A stretch of 64,000 nt of DNA. Origin: CAIJNA01 sp964516815. GTDB taxonomy: Bacteria > Campylobacterota > Campylobacteria > Campylobacterales > Arcobacteraceae. The stretch's first letter is position 1; each line of letters starts with the position of its first letter. The notes beneath the pieces were generated by a model. The model was given only the letters and a program-made list of their open reading frames with translations, did no database searches and was not told the DNA's origin. Positions 53,803-63,458 of this stretch are shown piece by piece. The DNA is taken from assembly GCA_964516815.1 (NCBI GenBank), contig CAZEXK010000006.1, forward strand, positions 1-64,000. The letters run 5' to 3'. The position numbers were made by a program, and so were the translations under genes.

Positions 53803-55662
53803 ATGCAATACGATATTATTGTAGTTGGTGGTGGACACGCTGGAATTGAAGCATCGCTAGCAGCTGCTAGAATGGGAAAATCAACTCTTCTTATTACTAT
53901 GCTTGTAGAACAAATAGGCGCTGCATCATGTAACCCTGCAATTGGTGGACTTGCCAAGGGACATTTGGTACGAGAAATTGATGCACTTGGTGGACAGATG
54001 GGTTTGTGTACAGATGCTACAGGAATACAATTTAGAATTTTAAACTCAAGTAAAGGTGCAGCTGTTCAAGGTAGTAGAGCACAAATTGATATGGATGAAT
54101 ATAGAAAATATATGCAACATGTTTGCCTAAATACCAATAACTTAGATGTATATCAAGATGAAGTTAGTACTTTAATATGTGAGAACAATAGAGTAATTGG
54201 AGTAAATACTAAACTAGGGGAAGAATACAGAGCCAAAAAGGTTATCTTAACTACTGGTACGTTTATGAGAGGGTTAATACATATTGGCGAAAATACGTAC
54301 GAAGCAGGTAGGGCATGGGAATTGGCATCTACAACTCTTAGCTTACAATTAAAACAATTGGGTTTAGAAGTAGGAAGATTAAAAACAGGAACTCCTGCAA
54401 GGTTAGATGCAAAGTCATTGGATTTTTCACAAATGCAAGCACATGGAGGAGATGAAAAGCCTTTGCCTTTTTCGTTTAAGACTAACAAAGACACATTTAA
54501 TCCAACACAGCTGCCATGTTATATAACATATACCAATGACAATACTCATAATAATATAAGAGATAATTTTGCAAGAACACCACTTTTTACTGGTCAAATT
54601 GAAGGTACTGGTCCTAGATATTGTCCTAGTATTGAGGATAAAGTATATAGGTTTAAAGAAAGAGATAGACATCAATTATTTTTAGAGCCACAAACTAGAA
54701 ATGCAAGAGAATATTATATAAATGGACTTTCTTCATCTTTACCTACAGATGTCCAAAAAACGATGATACATTCTATTGCAGGATTACAAAATGCAAAAAT
54801 AATAAGATATGGTTATGCTATTGAGTATGATTATGTTAATCCAACTGAACTATTACATACTTTAGAAACTAAAAAAATTAAAAACCTCTACTTAGCAGGA
54901 CAAATAAATGCAACTACTGGATATGAAGAAGCTGCAGCTCAAGGTTTGATGGCTGGTATTAATGCAGCTCTTAATATAGATCAAAAAGATGAGTTTATTT
55001 TAAGTAGACATGAAAGTTATATAGGTGTATTGATTGATGATTTGGTTACAAAAGGTACATCAGAACCATATAGAATGTTCACATCAAGAGCAGAATATAG
55101 ATTGCTTTTAAGAGAAGAAAGTGCAGATGTAAGACTTACTCAATATGGCTACGATTTAGGGCTAATAGATATACAAACTTTAAATAATACAAAAGATAAA
55201 AACAAACAAATACAAGAAGCTGTTTTATTTATGGAAGAAAATTGGTTCAATCCAAACAAAAAGAATTTGTTATTATTAATGCAACTAGAAGAAGATAAAA
55301 TAAGTGATAAAATACTATTAATTGATTTAATAGGAAGAAGTACTATAAATGCAAAAAAATTTGATGCGTTAGTTCCATCATTCTCCCACTTAAATGCATA
55401 TTTAAAAGATCAAGTTATAACTGAAGCAAAATATTACAGATATGTAAAAAAACAAGAAAAACAAGTACAAAAAATGAAAAGTATGCTTACTCTTAAAATA
55501 CCAAAAAGTTTTGTGTATGACGATTTACCTGGATTATCAAGTGAAATTATTGAAAAACTTAAAAAATACAATCCACCAACATTATTTAATGCAAGTCAAA
55601 TAAGTGGAATAACACCAAGTGCTGTAGATATTTTACATTTAAATATAAATAGAAAATCATAA
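53803..55662 (+). CDS. mnmG: tRNA uridine 5-carboxymethylaminomethyl modification enzyme MnmG
   Basis: MnmG (GidA) with MnmE modifies wobble U34 of several tRNAs using FAD and methylenetetrahydrofolate. The 619-residue protein has GGGHAGIEAS at the N-terminus, GAASCNPAIGG with a conserved Cys, GGDEKPLPFSF, and GQINATTGYEEAAAQGLMAG. The C-terminal MnmE-binding region ends normally with SAVDILHL. AAGGT precedes the ATG. It is alone on its strand before the third assembly gap. Confidence 0.97.
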   Translation: MQYDIIVVGGGHAGIEASLAAARMGKSTLLITMLVEQIGAASCNPAIGGLAKGHLVREIDALGGQMGLCTDATGIQFRILNSSKGAAVQGSRAQIDMDEYRKYMQHVCLNTNNLDVYQDEVSTLICENNRVIGVNTKLGEEYRAKKVILTTGTFMRGLIHIGENTYEAGRAWELASTTLSLQLKQLGLEVGRLKTGTPARLDAKSLDFSQMQAHGGDEKPLPFSFKTNKDTFNPTQLPCYITYTNDNTHNNIRDNFARTPLFTGQIEGTGPRYCPSIEDKVYRFKERDRHQLFLEPQTRNAREYYINGLSSSLPTDVQKTMIHSIAGLQNAKIIRYGYAIEYDYVNPTELLHTLETKKIKNLYLAGQINATTGYEEAAAQGLMAGINAALNIDQKDEFILSRHESYIGVLIDDLVTKGTSEPYRMFTSRAEYRLLLREESADVRLTQYGYDLGLIDIQTLNNTKDKNKQIQEAVLFMEENWFNPNKKNLLLLMQLEEDKISDKILLIDLIGRSTINAKKFDALVPSFSHLNAYLKDQVITEAKYYRYVKKQEKQVQKMKSMLTLKIPKSFVYDDLPGLSSEIIEKLKKYNPPTLFNASQISGITPSAVDILHLNINRKS

Positions 55663-55747
55663 CTTTAAATATATTGCATCCAAAATTTGAATAATATATA
55701 ATTCATCTTCAATCTAAATAGCTTTAGACTAAGTTAGTTAAAGATAC

Positions 55748-55847
55748 NNNNNNNNNNNNNNNNNNNNNNNNNNNNNNNNNNNNNNNNNNNNNNNNNNNNN
55801 NNNNNNNNNNNNNNNNNNNNNNNNNNNNNNNNNNNNNNNNNNNNNNN
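55748..55847. other. Assembly gap (100 N)
   Basis: Exactly 100 unknown bases between mnmG and the nucleoside-recognition protein gene. About 85 bases of AT-rich DNA before it and 15 after it hold no gene that I can see; what the gap contains is unknown. Confidence 0.95.
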
Positions 55848-55862
55848 AAGTTATATTTTGTA

Positions 55863-56762
55863 CTAATCATTAAACTTAGTTTCATTTTTTTTTGAATTTA
55901 TTTTTATATAAATATTAAGAAATAAGTACGATAACACTATAGCTGCTACTGTTCTAATGACAATTACTAAAGTAAAATCAGCTCCAAATATTACAAATAA
56001 TAAGGTATCTTCAATAATTGAATGACAAATCATAAGAAATGTCCCTATATAAAAAATATCATTTTTGTTAATATTTCCAGACTTTACTTCATCTATCAAA
56101 ATACCAGCACCATAAGTAATACCTAAAAATATTCCAACAAGTATAGAAAAGCCTTTACTTACATTTTTTTTTGAATTTATTACAAATTGTCTAGTTTTTA
56201 TAAAATCCATTATAAAAATAAGTACAGTAATTAAGAGTATGATTTGTATACTTAAAATTATAGAGTTTTTTATAGATCCATATAATAAAGCTTTTAAATT
56301 ATCATAAGTTTCTTTTTGAAAAATTTCATTACTTAGAGTTGCATCAAACCAAGCTGATGGCATTAGATATGTCAAGTATGCTAAAAACAATCCAATAGTA
56401 AATCTTAAAGAGTAAGAGTAAATATTAGATATACCTATTTTTTTCATAATTATACTTTCTACAACTAAAGAGTGACACACACCTAAAAATACGGCTAGAA
56501 TACTCCATTGATGAGGTGACATATCCAAAGGAGCAGCAAATGCTACTGCTGCATATAGATTTAAAAATATTCCGCTTATTATGGCTAAAGAAGTTTCTTT
56601 TGGTAAACCAATAATACTTGTAAATGGTTCAATCAAAAATGATACATATTCTAATGTATTATAAAAATACAATATATCAGCTAAAATATATATAGGGATT
56701 ACAAGTTTTAGTATTATCCAAGCACTTATGAGTGATTTTTTTAGTGTTATTTTATAATTCAT
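55863..56762 (-). CDS. Nucleoside-recognition (Gate) domain membrane protein
   Basis: The 299-residue protein is highly hydrophobic, with about eight membrane segments, and shows the Gate-domain pattern of SpmA/YjiH-type proteins: FTSIIGLPKETSLAIISGIF near the N-terminus and a second similar repeat near the C-terminus (FYIGTFLMICHSIIEDTLLF). Gate proteins may transport small molecules such as nucleosides; the substrate is unknown. It follows pyk by 26 bases on the same strand and may be co-transcribed with it. Confidence 0.75.
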   Translation of the reverse strand: MNYKITLKKSLISAWIILKLVIPIYILADILYFYNTLEYVSFLIEPFTSIIGLPKETSLAIISGIFLNLYAAVAFAAPLDMSPHQWSILAVFLGVCHSLVVESIIMKKIGISNIYSYSLRFTIGLFLAYLTYLMPSAWFDATLSNEIFQKETYDNLKALLYGSIKNSIILSIQIILLITVLIFIMDFIKTRQFVINSKKNVSKGFSILVGIFLGITYGAGILIDEVKSGNINKNDIFYIGTFLMICHSIIEDTLLFVIFGADFTLVIVIRTVAAIVLSYLFLNIYIKINSKKNETKFND

Positions 56763-56788
56763 ACTATTACTTAAAAGATAAATAAATT

Positions 56789-58222
56789 TTACGCATTTAA
56801 ATAGTATTCAATATCTGATTTATTTAGTATTTTAATTGTATTTGTATTACCAGCTTGACCTACAGGGTAACCAATAGTTGTAACATATGGACCATTTTTA
56901 TCCAAGATATTTTTTTCATCTAAGATATGTAACATTTTTTTGAACATTTTAGCAGAGCTACCTTCTTTTACTTTTCCAATAGGTGTAACCCCCCATGCCA
57001 TACATAACGTAGGAAGTATTTTTCGTTTGTGTCCAAACGCTAGGATTTGTGTTTTTGGTCTGTATCTTGACATTCGTATTGTACTAATCCCAGAACTTGT
57101 AAGTGAAAGTATTCCTTTTGCATTTATATCATCTGCTAATTTAGTAGCGGTTGCTTGAATAACATCAAATGTATCTAAATAATCCATTTTATATTGTTTT
57201 TTATAATTATAAATTTCTTCAGTTTTTTTGATGATATTAGACATAGTTTTTACTACATTGTCTGGATTTGATCCAATAGCACTTTCTTCTGAAAGCATCA
57301 CTACATCTGTACCATCAAGTACTGCGTTTGCAACATCTGATATTTCTGCTCTTGTTGCTCTTTCATTTGTAGTCATTGATAATAACATTTGAGTAGCTGT
57401 TATTACAGGTTTGGAGGCTTCATTTGCTTTTTTAATTAGTTCTTTTTGAATTGTTGGCACATCATAATAAGGTACTTCAATTCCAAGATCACCTCTAGCT
57501 ACCATAATACCATCACTATGTTCAAGTATCTCATCTATATTTTCAACAGCATCAAATTTTTCGATTTTTGCTATTAATTTTCCATCATAACCATCTAATA
57601 GTTTTTTGGCACTTATCATATCTTGTGCATTTTGGACAAAAGAAATAGCAAAAAAATCAACTTCATTTTTAATACCCCAAGCTATATCTTTTTTATCTTT
57701 TTTAGTAATTACATCTATATCTATAATGGTATTTGGAAAGTTTATACCTTTTTTACTACTTAAAATACCGTTATTTTCAATAATAGCTTTTATATATGGT
57801 TGTATTTGAATAACTTTTGCTCTTATTGTTCCATCATATAAATATATATATTCATCTTGTTTAACTTTGTTTAGTAAATCTGGATAATTAATAGATACTT
57901 CATATATACCGTCTTTTATTTTTTTACCTAATATAGATTCATTATTAAATCTTAATTCATCGCCTTTTTTCAATAAAAAATCATATTCAAGCATATCTAT
58001 TCTTACTTTAGGTCCGGATATATCTTGTAATATGCCAACAACAATATCAAGATTCTTCATTGCTTGTCTAATTTTATTTAGTGTGTTTAAATGGTACTCA
58101 TGTGTTCCATGTGAAAAATTAAGCCTGAACATATTTGTCCCTGCTTTTATTAATGATTGTATATTTTCTAAAGAATCACTAGCTGGTCCAATAGTTGCTA
58201 ATATTTTTGTTTTTTTTTGCAT
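56789..58222 (-). CDS. pyk: Pyruvate kinase
   Basis: Makes pyruvate and ATP from phosphoenolpyruvate, the last step of glycolysis. The 477-residue protein has TKILATIGPASDS, FRLNFSHG, the catalytic Lys in IAKIEKFDAVENIDE, the metal-binding MVARGDLGIEVP and ATQMLLSM, then the C-terminal allosteric domain. The presence of pyk together with gap, pgk and tpiA in one window suggests a working lower glycolytic route, not common in Arcobacteraceae descriptions. Divergent from the metal chaperone gene. Confidence 0.95.
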   Translation of the reverse strand: MQKKTKILATIGPASDSLENIQSLIKAGTNMFRLNFSHGTHEYHLNTLNKIRQAMKNLDIVVGILQDISGPKVRIDMLEYDFLLKKGDELRFNNESILGKKIKDGIYEVSINYPDLLNKVKQDEYIYLYDGTIRAKVIQIQPYIKAIIENNGILSSKKGINFPNTIIDIDVITKKDKKDIAWGIKNEVDFFAISFVQNAQDMISAKKLLDGYDGKLIAKIEKFDAVENIDEILEHSDGIMVARGDLGIEVPYYDVPTIQKELIKKANEASKPVITATQMLLSMTTNERATRAEISDVANAVLDGTDVVMLSEESAIGSNPDNVVKTMSNIIKKTEEIYNYKKQYKMDYLDTFDVIQATATKLADDINAKGILSLTSSGISTIRMSRYRPKTQILAFGHKRKILPTLCMAWGVTPIGKVKEGSSAKMFKKMLHILDEKNILDKNGPYVTTIGYPVGQAGNTNTIKILNKSDIEYYLNA

Positions 58223-58273
58223 TGTATATCCTTATATTGTAAATTATTTTTAATTATAAAAGTATGTGTTAAG

Positions 58274-58314
58274 ACTTATAATACAAGTTATTATGATATC
58301 ATACAAGTTATTAT
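58274..58314 (+). promoter_or_regulatory. Dyad and 20-base-spaced direct repeats upstream of the metal chaperone gene
   Basis: ATACAAGTTATTAT occurs at 58281-58294 and again at 58301-58314, exactly 20 bases apart. The first copy overlaps the imperfect dyad ACTTATAATACAAGT (58274-58288). The block lies between divergent pyk and the CopZ-like gene and precedes further TATAAT-like sequence, so it could be an operator. Confidence 0.45.
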
Positions 58315-58346
58315 AATATAATATAATATTTTATAAAGGAATTGTT

Positions 58347-58625
58347 ATGAAAAAAATATTTAAAGTACTAAATGTAAAATGTTCTGGATGCGCAAATACA
58401 GTTAAAAATTCATTGTTAAATGAATTTGGTATAGTTGATGTAAATTTACAAGTTGAACCAAGAGAAATATCACTTGATATACATGAAAATAAAGTCAAAG
58501 ATTTAAGATTAAAGTTGATATCGTTGGGTTACCCAATGGACGATGAGAAATTAGATACTTTATCAAAAATAACTACAACAACAAAAAGTTATGTTTCTTG
58601 CGCTATAGGGAAAATCAATACTTAA
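58347..58625 (+). CDS. CopZ-like heavy-metal-associated domain protein
   Basis: The first 65 residues form an HMA fold with the metal-binding CSGC (about 12-15) in VKCSGCANTV. It therefore probably carries copper(I) in the cytoplasm to a P-type ATPase, though none is encoded in this window. The first metal-motif residue is Lys rather than the more usual Met. About 25 further residues with one Cys (SCAIGK) extend beyond the usual CopZ length of 65-70. The ATG has AAAGGA upstream. It converges on pyrG with one base between the stops. Confidence 0.85.
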   Translation: MKKIFKVLNVKCSGCANTVKNSLLNEFGIVDVNLQVEPREISLDIHENKVKDLRLKLISLGYPMDDEKLDTLSKITTTTKSYVSCAIGKINT

Positions 58626-58626
58626 A

Positions 58627-60240
58627 TTAGTTTGATAGTCCAGCTTTAACAAAATCTAAAATTATTGGATTTGGTGTTTGTAGAGATGATTTGAATTCTG
58701 GATGAAATTGAACTCCTGTGAACCATTTATGTCCTGGTATTTCTACAACTTCTATCAAACCATTTGATTGTCCTGTTATATTCATACCTGCTTTTTGTAA
58801 AATATCTTTATATTTTGGATTTGCTTCATATCTATGTCTATGTCTTTCATAATGAATACCTTTACCATAAGCTTTTTGTAAATTTGAACCATTTGTTGCT
58901 TCAAACGGATAAGCACCTAATCTCATAGTCCCACCCATTGGTGACTTATGTGTACGTATTTGTGCATCTCCATTTGTATCTAAAAATTGTTCTATCAAAT
59001 ATATAGCATCTTCTTTAGTATGTTTATCAAATTCGATACTATTAGCATCTTTTATTCCTACTACATTTCTAAGGTATTCAATTATACTTAATTGCATTCC
59101 TAAACAAATACCTAAGTATGGTATATTATTTTGTCTGGCATATTGTATTGCTAAAATTTTTCCTTCAACTCCACGAATACCAAATCCACCTGCAACTAAA
59201 ACACAATCACTAGAGGCTATTATATTTTTTGCACCTTTTTGTTCTATTACTTCGCTATCACACCAATTTATTTTTACTTTAGTATTAAGATGTGCACCAC
59301 AATGAATTAAAGCTTCTTGAAGTGATTTATACGCTTCTTTTAACTCTAAATATTTTCCAATAAATGCAACAGTTATTTCATTTTTTGGATGAACTATATG
59401 TTTTACTAGATTATCCCATTCATCCATTTGTGGATTTAATTCATTTATCTCAAAATGTTTGGAAATTGAATCTAATATACCTTCTTTTAAAAAATTTAAT
59501 GGAACAGCATAAATACTAGCTGCGTCACCTGCTTCAATAACTGCTTGTTCATCAACATCACAAGAGTATGATAATTTTCTTTTTAATTCATTTGGTAATT
59601 TTTTCTCAGTTCTACAAACTAACATATGAGGCATAATACCAATTCTTCTTAATTCTTGTACGGAATGTTGTGTTGGTTTTGTTTTAAGTTCACCTGCTGC
59701 ACTTATATAAGGTATCAAAGTTACATGAATATTCATTGTTGTAGTTTTTGGATTTTCATGTCTTACTTCTCTAACTGCTTCCATAAAAGGCATACCTTCA
59801 ATATCACCTACAGTTCCACCTAATTCTACTATTAAAAAATCATGACCTTTACCAGCTTTATAAATTCTATTTTTTATTTCATCAACAATATGTGGAATTA
59901 CTTGTATAGTTTTACCTAAATAACCACCTTCTCTTTCTCTTTGTATAACAGAAGAATAAACTTGTCCCGTAGTAAAATTATTCATTTTACCTAGTGTTTT
60001 ATCAATAAATCTTTCATAATGTCCCAAATCAAGATCCGTTTCTGCTCCATCATCTGTAACATAAACTTCTCCATGTTCAAGAGGGCTCATAGTACCTGGG
60101 TCTACATTTAAGTAAGGATCAATTTTTAACATACTTACATCATAAGAACTTTGTTTTAGGAGTGTCGCAATACTAGCACTTGTAATTCCTTTACCTAAAC
60201 TACTAAGTACTCCACCAGTTACAAATATATATTTTGTCAT
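58627..60240 (-). CDS. pyrG: CTP synthase
   Basis: Amidates UTP to CTP with glutamine and ATP. The 537-residue protein has the synthetase N-domain (FVTGGVLSSLGKGITSAS, IDPYLNVDPGTMSP, VELGGTVGDIE) and a C-terminal glutaminase domain with the nucleophile in GICLGMQLS and the His-Glu in FHPEF. Normal family length. It is one of two pyrimidine genes here; pyrB lies 1.2 kb away on the other strand. Confidence 0.97.
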   Translation of the reverse strand: MTKYIFVTGGVLSSLGKGITSASIATLLKQSSYDVSMLKIDPYLNVDPGTMSPLEHGEVYVTDDGAETDLDLGHYERFIDKTLGKMNNFTTGQVYSSVIQREREGGYLGKTIQVIPHIVDEIKNRIYKAGKGHDFLIVELGGTVGDIEGMPFMEAVREVRHENPKTTTMNIHVTLIPYISAAGELKTKPTQHSVQELRRIGIMPHMLVCRTEKKLPNELKRKLSYSCDVDEQAVIEAGDAASIYAVPLNFLKEGILDSISKHFEINELNPQMDEWDNLVKHIVHPKNEITVAFIGKYLELKEAYKSLQEALIHCGAHLNTKVKINWCDSEVIEQKGAKNIIASSDCVLVAGGFGIRGVEGKILAIQYARQNNIPYLGICLGMQLSIIEYLRNVVGIKDANSIEFDKHTKEDAIYLIEQFLDTNGDAQIRTHKSPMGGTMRLGAYPFEATNGSNLQKAYGKGIHYERHRHRYEANPKYKDILQKAGMNITGQSNGLIEVVEIPGHKWFTGVQFHPEFKSSLQTPNPIILDFVKAGLSN

Positions 60241-60396
60241 ATTTTAATCCTAAAATTTAATAAGTCGTATTATAGTAAAATAGCCATAAATATCAGCTTT
60301 TTTGATATTTTGAAATGTATAATGTAAATATGGAAATATTATTGCAAAATATAAAGATATATTTGTTAGAATAACTTACGCAAAGTTTGAATATAA

Positions 60397-60522
60397 TTTG
60401 AACAATTTAAAAGAAAATCTGGTAAATTTGTCAAAGAACCTTACTATAACTCTGAGGTAAAAGGTAGTATGTTTGAGTTATCTGATTGGGTAATAAATAG
60501 TGATAAAGTTTTAACTTTCTAA
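60397..60522 (+). pseudogene. C-terminal remnant of an unidentified gene
   Basis: The 346-base spacer between pyrG and the BI-1 gene contains a 41-codon open stretch after a TAA at 60394. It reads KSGKFVKEPYYNSEVKGS and then FELSDWVINSDKVLTF before a stop at 60520. It has no early start codon and no ribosome site. The protein-like composition suggests the end of a decayed or truncated gene; family not recognised. The rest of the spacer shows nothing clear. Confidence 0.35.
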
Positions 60523-60586
60523 ATTTACTTCTAGTTTAAAGATATAAAATAAAATTTATATCTTTAAATATAGTTTATTTTCTTTA

Positions 60587-61300
60587 TTAGTCATCATTTC
60601 TATTAAAAGCAGCAAATATTTGTAGTAAAGATATAAACAAGTTCAAAAAGTCTAAGTATAATGCAATCGAAGCTTCAATTGGAGTTGAAAAACCACCTTT
60701 GATTATTTGTTGTGTATCATATAAAATAAATCCAGAAAATACTAATGCTCCAACCATTGCAATACCTAATTGTAACATTGGTGAACCAATAAAGATGTTT
60801 GAAATTGAACCGACTATTAAAATGATAAGTGCAATAAATAGCATCTTACCCATATTTGAATAATCTCTTTTAGTTGTAAGGGCAAACATAGATATACCAC
60901 CAAATGCAACAGATGTCATTAAAAATGCTTGTGCTACTATACTAGCACCACCTGGCATATTGAATACAGATGACAAAAGAGGAGTTAGTGTAAGTCCTGA
61001 TATAAACGTAAATGCAAATAAAACAGCAAGGTTAATTCCTGGTTTTTCTTTAACTGCATATAGAGCAAACAATAATGCTAATTCCAAAATAACTAAGCCC
61101 CAGTACCACGAAGTGATTACAGATGCCATTCCTAAACCTAAATATGCTCCAACAGTTGCTGCCATTAAACTAGCTGCAAAAAGCTGATAAGTAGCTTTTA
61201 AAAATGCTGTAATATTTTGTGGTCTTGATTGTTCTTGTCCATGAGATGACTCTTGTGATTGTTCATCTGATTTATTTGTAATATAATCTCTATTGTACAT
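60587..61300 (-). CDS. Bax inhibitor-1 family membrane protein
   Basis: The 237-residue protein has a short polar N-terminus (about 1-30, Gln/Ser/Glu-rich) and seven hydrophobic segments. The BI-1 signature is near the C-terminus: GFILYDTQQII (about 190-200), then IALYLDFLNLFISLLQIF. It belongs to the YccA/YbhL group of inner-membrane proteins, linked to FtsH quality control or calcium leak in other species. AAGGATT precedes the ATG. A single gene. Confidence 0.92.
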   Translation of the reverse strand: MYNRDYITNKSDEQSQESSHGQEQSRPQNITAFLKATYQLFAASLMAATVGAYLGLGMASVITSWYWGLVILELALLFALYAVKEKPGINLAVLFAFTFISGLTLTPLLSSVFNMPGGASIVAQAFLMTSVAFGGISMFALTTKRDYSNMGKMLFIALIILIVGSISNIFIGSPMLQLGIAMVGALVFSGFILYDTQQIIKGGFSTPIEASIALYLDFLNLFISLLQIFAAFNRNDD

Positions 61301-61410
61301 TTATTTAATCCTTTTTAATTGTGATATAAAATTTTACCGTAAATACTTAAACCTTTCTTTAAAATTTTTAGTTATTTCAAAAAACTTAGCAGTATCGATT
61401 ATTATTAAAT

Positions 61411-61446
61411 ATTTATATTTATATTTATATTTAAATTTGATATAAT
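61411..61446 (+). promoter_or_regulatory. pyrB promoter with six-base periodic upstream tract
   Basis: ATTTAT occurs three times from 61411 to 61428, followed by ATTTAA and ATTTGA, and leads straight into the -10 box TATAAT at 61441-61446. The pyrB ATG is about 29 bases beyond. There is no -35 hexamer; periodic A/T tracts upstream of -10 are typical of Campylobacterota promoters. Confidence 0.55.
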
Positions 61447-61474
61447 TCATGTATAAATTTTAATAAGGCAATAT

Positions 61475-62353
61475 ATGAAACATCTAATTACCACTAATGA
61501 TTTTAGCAATGATGAAATTTTAGATATTTTTGATAATGCAAAATTATTTTTAGATTTACAAACAAATTCTTTACTTGAAGGTAAACTTATAGTTACATTG
61601 TTTTTTGAAAACTCTACAAGAACCAGATCTAGTTTTGAAATTGCCGCAAAAAGACTGGGTGCAGATATAGTAAATCTTGAAGTACAAACATCATCAACAA
61701 AAAAAGGGGAAACAGTTGAAGATACAGTTGCAAACTTAAATGCTATGAAACCAGATGCAATCATAATCAGACATAGTCAGTCTGGGCTACCATCTTCTAT
61801 GATAAATCATGTAAATTGTCCAATAATAAATGCAGGAGATGGTCAAAATGCTCATCCTACACAAGCATTACTTGATCTTTTTACTATATTTGAGCATTTT
61901 AGTGGTGATATTAAAAACAAAAAACTAGCACTAATAGGAGATATTAAAACTTCAAGAGTTGCATCATCTAACTTATTGTTATTACCTAGATTTGATATTG
62001 AACCAATATTAGTTGCTCCTTCACATTTTATGCCAGTTTGTCAAAATAAAAAAGTACAGTTTTTAAAAGAAGTAATAGATGATGTTGATATTGTTATGAG
62101 TTTAAGAACCCAATTAGAAAGACATGAAAAACAGTATTATAAATCTTTACAAGAGTATGCAAAAGATTATTGTATTACAAAAGAACAAATAGGTAATAGA
62201 AATATTTTGTTAATGCACCCAGGACCTGTAAATAGAAATATAGACATTAGTGATGAAATGTTAGATGATAAAAGATGTAAGGTTTTAGACCAAGTTAGTA
62301 ATGGTGTTGCTATTAGAATGGCAATATTAAAAAAACTTATATTAAAACAATAA
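61475..62353 (+). CDS. pyrB: Aspartate carbamoyltransferase catalytic subunit
   Basis: Joins carbamoyl phosphate and aspartate in pyrimidine synthesis. The 292-residue protein has the carbamoyl-phosphate motif FENSTRTRSSFE, the HPTQALLDL motif and MHPGPVNR near the C-terminus. No pyrI regulatory gene is adjacent. AAGGC precedes the ATG. The next gene follows after 15 bases. Confidence 0.96.
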   Translation: MKHLITTNDFSNDEILDIFDNAKLFLDLQTNSLLEGKLIVTLFFENSTRTRSSFEIAAKRLGADIVNLEVQTSSTKKGETVEDTVANLNAMKPDAIIIRHSQSGLPSSMINHVNCPIINAGDGQNAHPTQALLDLFTIFEHFSGDIKNKKLALIGDIKTSRVASSNLLLLPRFDIEPILVAPSHFMPVCQNKKVQFLKEVIDDVDIVMSLRTQLERHEKQYYKSLQEYAKDYCITKEQIGNRNILLMHPGPVNRNIDISDEMLDDKRCKVLDQVSNGVAIRMAILKKLILKQ

Positions 62354-62368
62354 AGTTTTTTTAATATA

Positions 62369-63373
62369 ATGAGAGAAGATACTCAACTAAATCGTTTCGT
62401 TGAAAAATTAGTAAATAAAAATGAAGATGTTGTTGATTTTGTTTCTACTAAAAATTTTTTGCAAGCAAATATTACAATAAATTTCAATGATATAAATACC
62501 CAAACTTTACCTTCATATGATTTACTTTATGAAGTTTTGTGTAAAAAATATAATACAAATAAAGATGAAATTGAAATTTTCAATGAAAGTAACAACGCAA
62601 TATCTTATTTGATGCAATATTTAAAAAAAAATTATTGTACTATATATTCTCCCGCAAATCAAAAATATAAAAATGCATGTTTGTTAAATAATTATGAATA
62701 TGATTTGATTAATATATTTACTCAAATAAATAGAGGAGTGCAAGAAAATTCTTTAGTAATATTTGAAAACCCTACAAGCTTAAATGGAAAGTACTATGAT
62801 ATTAGTACATACCTTAAGGCATGGAGCGCACTTAATTGTGTGGTACTAATAGATGAAACATATCTTGATTTTACAAATAAAAAGAGCTTAAGTAAATATA
62901 TAAATGAATATGACAACTTATATATACTAAAAACTATAAATAAATTTTATAGCTTAGAAGGTGTACAGTTTGTTAGTCTTATTTCAAATAAAACAAATAT
63001 TGAAAATTTAAGAAAACGAAAAGCCTATTATAAAATAAGCTCACTAGACAGTTTATTTATTCAAAATATATTTAAAGATAATACTTTTGAAGCTATAAGC
63101 AAAGCAATTATCGTAAACAATCAATTAATATTAGAAAAAGTTTTGTTAAAAAGTAAATATGTAAACAAAGTATATAAAAGTGATGTTAATTTTTTACTCG
63201 TAGAGCTGAAAAATATTACTTCTGATTTATTGCAAGAACATTTAGCACAATACAATATTTGCATTTATAATTGTTTTGAAGATGATTATTTAGGTAATAC
63301 TTATATAAGAGTAAGTGTTAATAATGAAGAGTCAATAGTAAAATTACAAAAAGTACTTTATTTATTATCATAA
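62369..63373 (+). CDS. PLP-dependent aminotransferase, HisC/CobD-like
   Basis: The 334-residue protein shows fold-type I aminotransferase landmarks: ENPTSLNGKYYD (about 133-144), the PLP-binding Asp in VLIDETYLDF (about 163-172), the presumed Schiff-base Lys in LKTINKFYSLEG (about 190-201), and the substrate-binding Arg in IRVSV near the end. It looks like a divergent relative of histidinol-phosphate aminotransferase or CobD; the substrate is not evident. It is linked to pyrB by a 15-base spacer. Confidence 0.75.
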   Translation: MREDTQLNRFVEKLVNKNEDVVDFVSTKNFLQANITINFNDINTQTLPSYDLLYEVLCKKYNTNKDEIEIFNESNNAISYLMQYLKKNYCTIYSPANQKYKNACLLNNYEYDLINIFTQINRGVQENSLVIFENPTSLNGKYYDISTYLKAWSALNCVVLIDETYLDFTNKKSLSKYINEYDNLYILKTINKFYSLEGVQFVSLISNKTNIENLRKRKAYYKISSLDSLFIQNIFKDNTFEAISKAIIVNNQLILEKVLLKSKYVNKVYKSDVNFLLVELKNITSDLLQEHLAQYNICIYNCFEDDYLGNTYIRVSVNNEESIVKLQKVLYLLS

Positions 63374-63458
63374 GTTTATAATATTTATATACATTTCATT
63401 TTATTATTGTATTATTACAATATAAATGCGATTTGTAATTAAGGTTCGGGATAAAATA

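Noticed and set aside
55663..55862. RNA gene at the third assembly gap
   Set aside because: The visible flanks show no tRNA arm, rRNA sequence or terminator; the content of the gap cannot be guessed.
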